Shown here piece after piece: positions 16,162 to 21,798 of a stretch of DNA of 21,798 bases. Within the stretch, counting starts at the first letter, position 1. Each line of letters begins with the position of its first letter. A program made the translations under genes and the position numbers. The notes beneath the pieces are model-generated. The model did not search any database and was not told the origin of the DNA. It saw only the letters and a list, made by a program, of their open reading frames with translations. Origin of the DNA: CAWGET01 sp963821715 (GTDB lineage Bacteria > Bacteroidota > Ignavibacteria > Ignavibacteriales > Melioribacteraceae); contig CAWGET010000009.1 in NCBI GenBank assembly GCA_963821715.1, positions 1 to 21,798 on the forward strand. The letters run 5' to 3'.

Positions 16162-18120
16162 TTACAATCTCTTTTCTAACTGAGCCTTAAGATTTTTAGC
16201 AGCCGCGTAATTGGGACTTTTTGATAGAGCGGAGTTAACATATTTTAAAGCGTCCGCATATTCTTCTTTTTTAATATAAACGCCCGCTAAATTATAAAGA
16301 GTTTGTTCATCGTCCGAATTATATGATAAACTTTCCATCAAATATTTTTCTGCCTCATTAATTTCATTCTTTGAGAGAAGAATTATCCCAATCCACTTTG
16401 TAGAAAATGCGTCCGGTTTCGTCTCATATTTTCTTTCAGCATACGTCAGAGCACGATCTAATTCTTTCCGTGCGACAAGGTCTTTTACAATTTTATCATA
16501 GATTCCAACCAACATCGGATATTGATAAAGTAGAACGTCCATTTGATTCAAATAATTTTCAATATCTTTTTCCTTTAAATAATAATTTGCCGCTTCCTGC
16601 TGAATATCGATCCACGGTTCGTCGTCAACTACAAAACGGTAAGCGAGAGAATCGATTGGAGTTTGCGGATTCAAAATTTCAGAGTAGGATTTCTTTATTC
16701 CCGCCTGAATAAAAGGGTAATCGTTCTTTAAAATTTTGATTTTATGTTCGGCTATCAGAGAATCTAATTGAGAATAATAATAATTGGCAATTGTTAAACT
16801 GTCTTGTTTATTTTCATCTGAAATTTCGGACTTTTCGCTTGGAAGGAAATCCATTTTCACCATCACTTCATAAAAAGTTTTTCCCATAATTTGGTAACCA
16901 TGGAGAGTTGGGTGAAGATGATCCGTCATCAAATTATCACCGATAATATTATGCTCGCTTTCCGCGGAAAGCGCGTTGTCGATATCGACTACCGGAACAG
17001 AAAAACTTTTGCTCACGCTCTCAATTATTTTATTGAAATCTTCAGGAGCGCGAAATCTTAATAAATCCAAATCCCTAGCTCTTCTAAATAACGAATCGGC
17101 TGAATCAAACTTTCCGGAATTGTAAGCCGCTTGAGCTTTATCATAAACTTTTCCGGCAGATTCCCCTTGATCATCAGAAATAAAAGGCCTTTGGTCTTTA
17201 AGGTTAGAAGCTAGATTTCCAATAATCAAATTTACATTCTCGTCTTTTATCATTTGAACTATGTCCGAAAGATTACCGCGGAATTGTTCTAATCCGGCTT
17301 TGTAAGTATCAGAATCAAATATAATAGATTGATCCTCAGCCATTCGGGACATTAAAGTACCGGAAGCAATTTCTTTTTCACCGGAAGTTAGAGAAACAAC
17401 CCAGGCCATAAAATCCCGAACCAGTTGCATAATTTTAAATTTTTCCAAATAGAGCAGCGCGTTAACCACAGTTCTCGAAGTTCCGAGCGATTCCATCGAG
17501 CCAACCCCGAGAGCGCCGTAAAATTCATTATGTCCGGCATAGATTATCATCAGGTCGGGTTTCTGTTCTAGTACCTCCGGAATAAAGTCCCTTATTGTAT
17601 AACTGTTTACCGCAGTAAGACTAAGATTTACTACCTCAACTTTGCTTTCGGGATAAACATGCTTTAACCGTTGATCAATATAACGCGAAAACGACCCGAG
17701 CGGCATGAAAGGATAACCGGCTGCGCTGCTTCCTCCCAAAACAAAAACTCTGAATGAATTATCCTGCTTCTCTTTGTCGAACACATCCTGAATAGATTCC
17801 GGCAATGCGTTTGTGGATTGAAAATATTTTCTTCCTATTTCAGGGTTCAATCCCATCTGAGTTTTTGTAACCGGAACCCACTGAGAGTAATCGTCTCCAT
17901 AGTTAAAAAGCCTAAGTCCAAATTCGAGCAGAACGAAAAACAAAACAGGCAGGAATATCAGAACAAAATAAAAAGATTTAGGAACAGGCTTTTCTTTGAT
18001 CAAATTAATATAATCTTTAATCTCGGATGGGTTCGCATCTATTTCTTTCGCCATTCTGTTTGCGGAATACTTCCCTTTATTTTTACGAATCCAAACCTTC
18101 TGGCTGTTAGAAAGCGACAA
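16162..18120 (-). CDS. Second membrane-anchored SGNH hydrolase with HTH-like head and TPRs
   Basis: A 652-residue paralogue of the protein encoded at 2695-4683, collinear along its whole length. Residues 1-46 form a basic cytoplasmic head (NSQKVWIRKNKGKYSANRMA, then an IxxYI helix). One transmembrane span follows (about 49-71). The SGNH domain has FVLGGSSAAGYP with Ser131 the likely nucleophile, YAGHNEFYG (194-202) and DHLHPTLHGY with Asp400 and His403. C-terminal TPR-like helices lie at about 560-650 (YLMESLSYNSDDEQTLYNLA). The start is TTG at 18120-18118, preceded by GGAGG four bases upstream, and lies 82 nt inside the 3' end of the amylase gene, so the two are probably cotranscribed and coupled. 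No binding or hydrolysis target can be read from sequence. An acyl-esterase acting on envelope or exported glycans is a reasonable guess. Confidence 0.85.
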   Translation of the reverse strand: MSLSNSQKVWIRKNKGKYSANRMAKEIDANPSEIKDYINLIKEKPVPKSFYFVLIFLPVLFFVLLEFGLRLFNYGDDYSQWVPVTKTQMGLNPEIGRKYFQSTNALPESIQDVFDKEKQDNSFRVFVLGGSSAAGYPFMPLGSFSRYIDQRLKHVYPESKVEVVNLSLTAVNSYTIRDFIPEVLEQKPDLMIIYAGHNEFYGALGVGSMESLGTSRTVVNALLYLEKFKIMQLVRDFMAWVVSLTSGEKEIASGTLMSRMAEDQSIIFDSDTYKAGLEQFRGNLSDIVQMIKDENVNLIIGNLASNLKDQRPFISDDQGESAGKVYDKAQAAYNSGKFDSADSLFRRARDLDLLRFRAPEDFNKIIESVSKSFSVPVVDIDNALSAESEHNIIGDNLMTDHLHPTLHGYQIMGKTFYEVMVKMDFLPSEKSEISDENKQDSLTIANYYYSQLDSLIAEHKIKILKNDYPFIQAGIKKSYSEILNPQTPIDSLAYRFVVDDEPWIDIQQEAANYYLKEKDIENYLNQMDVLLYQYPMLVGIYDKIVKDLVARKELDRALTYAERKYETKPDAFSTKWIGIILLSKNEINEAEKYLMESLSYNSDDEQTLYNLAGVYIKKEEYADALKYVNSALSKSPNYAAAKNLKAQLEKRL

Positions 18121-19988
18121 CTTTCCTCCGTTCCCTCTTTTCCAAAATCATTTATTTTAATATCGAGAATTTGATACGGTTCTAATTCCGCTCTTAATTT
18201 TTTGTTGTCGAAGCTATATTCTTCGCCGCTAACTAAGTCCTTTGCTTTTTTATTCATTGGAAAAAGATCGTTCATAAAACTCAAATCAAAATTAGTGGGA
18301 TTATTATTGACGATCATCAAAATTTCTTCGCCGTCATAAACTCTTCTATATCCAAATACTTCGTTGGTTTCATCAATTACAAAAAAGTTTATATCGCCGA
18401 GAGAAAGCGCTTCGTTCTCTTTACGGATTTTTATCATCTTTTTATAATAATCAAATAACTCACTGTTGAATTCCACTGTATCGGTCGGTCTTTCTTTACC
18501 AAAAGGATGAGCGGTTTCATTCTCGTAATTCAGTTCGCTCCAAACCATCGGCTTTCGATCGTCGGGATCGTCTCCGCCCCACATTCCGGCTTCGTCGCCG
18601 TAGTAAATATGCGGCGCTCCAGGCATTGTCATTTGAATACCGACTGCTAATTTTTGTTTCTCTCTTTCTTCCGCTTTCGGTTTACGCACATTGAAATCAG
18701 CATTATCCTTTGCGCTTGCCTGATGATCATACCAGTTATTCGGATTTACAATTAACGAAGCAAGCCTTTCAGTATCGTGACTTCCCAGCAGATTCATCAA
18801 TACATAAACGTTTTCTTTCGGATATTCTTTGTATTGAGTTTTGATTGAATCAATAAATCCTTGTGGACCGACATTCTCTTCCGTTTGAAAAACTAATTGT
18901 TTTATCGCACGGGTAAATCTGTAATTCATCACCGCGTCAAATTGATCTCCAAACCAGGGCGATGCGTTGAACATTTTATTTTCGTTCCAATTGTACCACC
19001 AGACTTCGCCTGTTAAATATGCTTCGGGATTTATTTCGCGAACCCATTTTCTAAAGTCACGCCAAAAATTATGGCTTACCATTTCGGCAACATCAAGTCT
19101 CCAGCCGTCAATCCCGTCGGAAGGATCTCCATCGCCATTTGGATCCATCCATCTTTTAACTATCTCATGAACATGTTGTTTTGGACCGTCAACCAGGCCA
19201 TTTTCGTCTTCTTTAATTTCAGGTAAATCCTTAACTCCATACCATCCTTCGTAACTAAATTCGTTCGAGTCTGTTGCCGGATCATCGAAAGAATTTATAA
19301 AATACCAATCGGTAAATTTTGAATTTTCCTGATTTTTCACAATATCTTGGAAAGCCCAAAACTGCGTTCCCGTATGATTAAAAACTCCGTCTATGATTAC
19401 TTTTATATCTTTATCGTGAGCTTTTTTAATCAATTCCAAAAAGAGAGAATCCGCCGAAGTCCATTGCCAAGTTGAAGGATCGGAAGGATCTTCCCGCGCC
19501 CAAATTTGTCTGTCTTTTTCCGGGTCGGGGCCAAAATTATTGTCGATATGATGATACATTGAGGCGTCATATTTATGAAGCGAAGGCGCTTCAAAAACGG
19601 GATTAAAATATATTGCGGTAATTCCGAGATCATCCAGGTAATCAAGTTTACTAATTACACCCTGCAAATCTCCGCCATAGCGTCTTAGCCCGGCATTCCA
19701 ATAAAAATCTTCGCCGGTTTTCTTTTCCCAGGATTGGAGTTTGTACCAGTCGGAAGTCCACGGATGATTTTCCCATCCTTCCGGCACGAAATAAGGCCAG
19801 GCTCCCTTCATATCTTTTGGTTGAGGATCGTTATCCGAATCTCCGTTATTAAATCGTTCTGGAAAAATTTGATACCAAACCGCTTTCTTTGCCCATTCGG
19901 GAACGTCTTCCAAATTTTTCGTATCCTGATTTTTCGCTCCGCATCCAATTATAAACAGTGAAAATATTACTAAAGTAAATTTATACAT
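18039..19988 (-). CDS. GH13 alpha-amylase-family lipoprotein (neopullulanase/cyclomaltodextrinase-like)
   Basis: A 649-residue glycoside hydrolase cleaving alpha-1,4 (possibly alpha-1,6) glucosidic bonds. The lipobox FIIGC makes Cys16 the lipidation site, so it is anchored at the envelope. The GH13 motifs are WYQIFPERFNNGD with a Ca-binding-like DSDNDP (38-55), region I DGVFNH (200-205), region II GWRLDVAE with nucleophile Asp299, region III LTGEVWW with acid/base Glu328, and region IV LLGSHDTERL with His404 and Asp405. All catalytic residues are present. The pattern resembles the GH13_20 maltogenic/neopullulanase group. The expected end is near YQILDIK (about 610); a further 38 or so residues have no family look and overlap the next gene. 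GGAG precedes the ATG. Regulation is not evident, and no LacI- or SusR-type regulator is nearby. Confidence 0.93.
   Translation of the reverse strand: MYKFTLVIFSLFIIGCGAKNQDTKNLEDVPEWAKKAVWYQIFPERFNNGDSDNDPQPKDMKGAWPYFVPEGWENHPWTSDWYKLQSWEKKTGEDFYWNAGLRRYGGDLQGVISKLDYLDDLGITAIYFNPVFEAPSLHKYDASMYHHIDNNFGPDPEKDRQIWAREDPSDPSTWQWTSADSLFLELIKKAHDKDIKVIIDGVFNHTGTQFWAFQDIVKNQENSKFTDWYFINSFDDPATDSNEFSYEGWYGVKDLPEIKEDENGLVDGPKQHVHEIVKRWMDPNGDGDPSDGIDGWRLDVAEMVSHNFWRDFRKWVREINPEAYLTGEVWWYNWNENKMFNASPWFGDQFDAVMNYRFTRAIKQLVFQTEENVGPQGFIDSIKTQYKEYPKENVYVLMNLLGSHDTERLASLIVNPNNWYDHQASAKDNADFNVRKPKAEEREKQKLAVGIQMTMPGAPHIYYGDEAGMWGGDDPDDRKPMVWSELNYENETAHPFGKERPTDTVEFNSELFDYYKKMIKIRKENEALSLGDINFFVIDETNEVFGYRRVYDGEEILMIVNNNPTNFDLSFMNDLFPMNKKAKDLVSGEEYSFDNKKLRAELEPYQILDIKINDFGKEGTEESCRFLTARRFGFVKIKGSIPQTEWRKK
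18125..18129 (-). promoter_or_regulatory. Shine-Dalgarno site supporting the TTG start of the second SGNH gene
   Basis: GGAGG on the minus strand, 4 nt from the TTG at 18120. It lies within the amylase coding region and confirms that the 82-nt overlap is used for initiation rather than being an annotation artefact. Confidence 0.75.
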
Positions 19989-20182
19989 TTTTTCTCCGGG
20001 AGAATTATTGCTTACAAAAATAGAAATTTTATGTGAATATTTTCAGCTATTAACGGAAGTAATAATTTTTAATAAGCAGATTTCTCATTGGGCAGGGCTG
20101 GAATAATCTATAGAATAATAATTTTTCATATCAATTCGTCTTATATTTCTGAGTAGACGGTTTAATCTATATAAGAAATATT

Positions 20183-20518
20183 TTACAAATATTCTTCCAA
20201 CGCTTCTTTATCTAAAAAATCTTTGAAGCCGTTTCCGTCGATCAGCTCGGCAGAATTTTCGTCGTCCAATAATTTATAAGTTAGATGAAGAAGATGATTC
20301 TCTATATTGAAAGTTTTAATGCATTCATTGCAGATTTGCAGACCGGCAATTTCAGCAGCGCCATTCAGAATTAAATCAATTTGAGAGTTTGAATAGATTA
20401 CGGACTCGGCTCCGGTAAAATGGTTGAATTGAGTGTTGGGGATATTTCCATCTTCGTCTTCAATTTCGTTCAGACTATCGTAAGAAATCGGATTTTCAAA
20501 AATAATTTTGTAATACAT
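20183..20518 (-). CDS. Hypothetical acidic protein with CxxC motif
   Basis: A 111-residue soluble-looking protein that I do not recognise. It is rich in Asp, Glu and Asn, has no signal peptide or transmembrane span, and carries one ICNECI motif (Cys63 and Cys66), which alone is not enough for a zinc site. Predicted strand at the N-terminus (MYYKIIFENP), then helices, then an acidic C-terminus (DFLDKEALEEYL). The ATG has only a weak purine-rich upstream sequence. It is divergent from the next gene with 112 nt between the starts. Its length, clean frame and codon use like its neighbours support a real gene. Confidence 0.6.
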   Translation of the reverse strand: MYYKIIFENPISYDSLNEIEDEDGNIPNTQFNHFTGAESVIYSNSQIDLILNGAAEIAGLQICNECIKTFNIENHLLHLTYKLLDDENSAELIDGNGFKDFLDKEALEEYL

Positions 20519-20630
20519 CGATCTTTAGTTTTATTTTAATGATAAGATAAAAACCAGAAAAATAAAATCAATATTTTCTATTGACGAAATTTTTACTTTT
20601 ATTTAAAAGATACTATTGAGAGAAAAAAAT

Positions 20631-21062
20631 ATGGCGTATCTCGAATTATCTACAACTGAAATAGCGGACGCAATTCCGGCGTATGTTAATGCGCCGATAT
20701 CGAATTTAAAAGGATTGGAAAACGGTATTTCATTCCAGGCTGATATATCTCTAGGAATGTTTTCTAAATCGGTTCCCTTAAAAGTGGTTTTTTCAGATTT
20801 TAAGCCGAAAAAGAAAATTATAGTTTTAGAAATATTATTGAACAGCGATAGTCTGCTGCTAAAAAAAAGCTTTACATCAATATTAAACGCAATTGCCCGA
20901 TTTATACCCGAAGATTCTCTTCCGGAAGGCGTGGAACCGGACGGGAATTTTATTTATGTTTCCCCAAACAAATTATTAGAAGACCGGGATCTACCCATAA
21001 ATATTACTTATTTTAAGATGGAGCTTGGAAAAGCAGCTGTAAGTTTTGAATTAAAATCGTAA
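20631..21062 (+). CDS. Hypothetical 143-residue cytoplasmic protein
   Basis: I do not recognise a family. It is soluble, with no signal peptide or membrane span. Alternating strands (GISFQADISL, KSVPLKVVFSDF, KKIIVLEILL) surround a central helix (SFTSILNAIARFI), and the sequence ends in strands (INITYFKMELG, AAVSFELKS). This suggests a compact alpha/beta or lipid-binding-like fold, but that is a guess. I chose ATG 20631 over the in-frame TTG 20616 because the GAGAGA stretch at 20618-20623 is placed to serve as its ribosome binding site and MAYLELSTTEI is a natural beginning. It is divergent from the acidic protein gene and convergent with a decayed sorting-domain sequence. Confidence 0.65.
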   Translation: MAYLELSTTEIADAIPAYVNAPISNLKGLENGISFQADISLGMFSKSVPLKVVFSDFKPKKKIIVLEILLNSDSLLLKKSFTSILNAIARFIPEDSLPEGVEPDGNFIYVSPNKLLEDRDLPINITYFKMELGKAAVSFELKS

Positions 21063-21075
21063 ACATCATCCAATT

Positions 21076-21311
21076 TATATTCTTTTATTTCTTACGTTCC
21101 CGAAGATTAGAACTGCATCTTTCTATAAACCGCTTGATAGATTTTTTGCATTAAATACAACTTAATAAGTGCCACTATTCTTGACATCTACTAAAACAAA
21201 AAAATTATTTCCTAGAACATCAAATATTTCAAGTTTTACGTCAGTTGGTTCAGCAATACTGTATTTTATTGTTGTTTCCTGATTAAATGAATTGGGATAA
21301 TTTATAAAAAA
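21076..21311 (-). pseudogene. Relic of a T9SS type A sorting domain
   Basis: Minus-strand translation from 21311 gives INYPNSFNQETTIKYSIAEP, then VKLEIFDVLGNNF and KNSGTY, followed by TAA (21164-21162) where the family normally has Glu. The same frame continues VVFNAKNLSSGL and meets TAG (21125-21123). Beyond that, sequence resembling the usual YRMQ... tail appears only in another frame. This is the canonical domain (NYPNPFNPSTTI, DVLGNEV, GTYE, F-A-LSSG) with at least two stops and a frameshift. There is no start codon, a TAA (21314-21312) lies directly upstream, and no cargo domain precedes it, so a secreted-protein gene has been deleted here, leaving only its C-terminus. Confidence 0.85.
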
Positions 21312-21318
21312 TTAACTT

Positions 21319-21363
21319 AAAAACTGCTTTGGCATTGTTATGTTTTTGACAAGACCAAAGCAG
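21319..21363 (-). terminator. Rho-independent terminator downstream of the CheW gene
   Basis: CTGCTTTGG (21324-21332) pairs with CCAAAGCAG (21355-21363), a 9-bp stem. The loop holds a further TTGT/ACAA pairing. On the minus strand the stem is followed by UUUUU (21323-21319). It starts 19 nt past the CheW stop. Confidence 0.8.
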
Positions 21364-21381
21364 CCCATTTTAATGAGAATT

Positions 21382-21798
21382 TTAAACAACCATTTCTTCA
21401 ATGAAAAGTTTTTTGAGATCCATTAGAATTATTAAACGATCATCCAATTTTCCAACTGCCGTGATAAATTCAGAATCTATCCCTCCCACCATTTCTGGTG
21501 GAGCTTCCGTAATTCCTCTTGGTATCCTAAGAACTTCACAAACCTCATCTACTATAAAACCAATTGTTCTCTCTTCAAGTTCAACTACTATTATTCTTGT
21601 AGCTTGATCATATTCCTTATTAGGCAGAGTCAGTCTTGTACGTAAATCTACCACTGGAATAACATTTCCTCGAAGATTGATAACACCCTTAATATATGCT
21701 GGAGCGCTAGGTATTGAAGTGACGTTTATCATCTTATTTATTTCTTGAACCTTTATAATATCAATTCCAAATTCTTCATTTCCCGAATTTAAACGTTA
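21382..21798 (-). CDS. cheW: CheW-type chemotaxis coupling protein (5' end outside window, apparent frameshift)
   Basis: CheW links methyl-accepting receptors to the CheA kinase at the inner membrane. The visible frame reads NEEFGIDIIKVQEINK, MINVTSIPSAP, IKGVINLRGNVIPVVDLR, IIVVELEERTIGFIVDEV, GKLDDRLIILMDLKKLF, then ends EEMVV, a nearly complete single CheW domain. No ATG-led start precedes the conserved GNEEFGIDI segment in this frame; there is an in-frame TAA at the window edge (21798-21796). The frame one base away at the edge reads VTFKFG, exactly the residues that precede NEEFGIDI in CheW proteins. A one-base gain in the A-run at 21779-21781 explains this. ATG 21732 is internal to the domain and unlikely to be the true start. 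A terminator follows. Confidence 0.88.

Noticed and set aside
4875..19988. Canonical Sus-type polysaccharide utilisation locus
   Set aside because: A GH13 enzyme, a TonB receptor and a glucan-binding-like protein are present, but there is no SusD-like lipoprotein or SusR-type regulator, and the receptor is shorter than a usual SusC and sits in a different operon from the amylase.
20015..20022. TATTTTTG upstream of the amylase on the minus strand as a promoter -7 element
   Set aside because: The octamer matches, but no TTTG or TTG lies 18-21 nt upstream, so it is too weak to call in AT-rich DNA.
1..21798. CRISPR arrays, tRNA or rRNA genes, transposases and integrases
   Set aside because: No regularly spaced direct repeats, no cloverleaf or rRNA-like sequence and no transposase-like frame were seen on either strand.

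Overview
The window most likely comes from an Ignavibacteria-type member of the Bacteroidota/Chlorobi superphylum. The evidence is a textbook type IX secretion (T9SS) type A C-terminal sorting domain (motif NYPNPFNPST), a PorV/PorQ-family outer-membrane protein, a carboxypeptidase-regulatory-domain TonB receptor, AT-rich DNA, frequent TTG/GTG starts, and two promoter-like sequences of the Bacteroidota TTTG / TAnnTTTG type. The lineage is an inference; no rRNA or ribosomal protein gene is present.

Layout. (1) 116-2501, minus strand: a compact, overlapping three-gene cassette of NodU/CmcH-type carbamoyltransferase, SxtJ-family membrane protein and a 52-residue DUF5989-type membrane peptide. (2) 2695-4683, plus strand, divergent from the cassette: a membrane-anchored SGNH hydrolase with a helix-turn-helix-like cytoplasmic head and C-terminal TPRs. 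Two related palindromic repeats flank it. (3) 4875-15955, minus strand: five closely spaced genes that look like one operon, in transcription order a lipoprotein parvulin isomerase, a TonB-dependent receptor, a 1213-residue secreted protein with Ca-binding-like loops, a PorV-like barrel, and a four-repeat carbohydrate-binding-like T9SS cargo, closed by a strong rho-independent terminator. (4) 16162-19988, minus strand: a GH13 alpha-amylase lipoprotein overlapping by 82 nt a second, paralogous SGNH/TPR membrane protein. (5) 20183-21062: two divergent small genes of unknown function. (6) 21076-21311: a decayed T9SS sorting domain, left after loss of its cargo gene. (7) 21382 to the window end: a CheW chemotaxis adaptor, cut by the edge and apparently frameshifted close to it.

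How the parts may work together. The five-gene operon reads as an envelope export and uptake unit: the isomerase could fold barrels or cargo, PorV could carry cargo to the T9SS attachment step, and the two cargoes plus the TonB receptor could capture a ligand at the surface. Four starch-binding-like repeats and a nearby surface-type GH13 lipoprotein point to alpha-glucans, but there is no SusD, so this is not a canonical Sus locus. The most unusual element is the pair of membrane SGNH/TPR proteins with a DNA-binding-like head, one beside the carbamoyltransferase/SxtJ/DUF5989 cassette and the other overlapping the amylase; together these suggest an envelope or secreted-glycan modification system that is little described.
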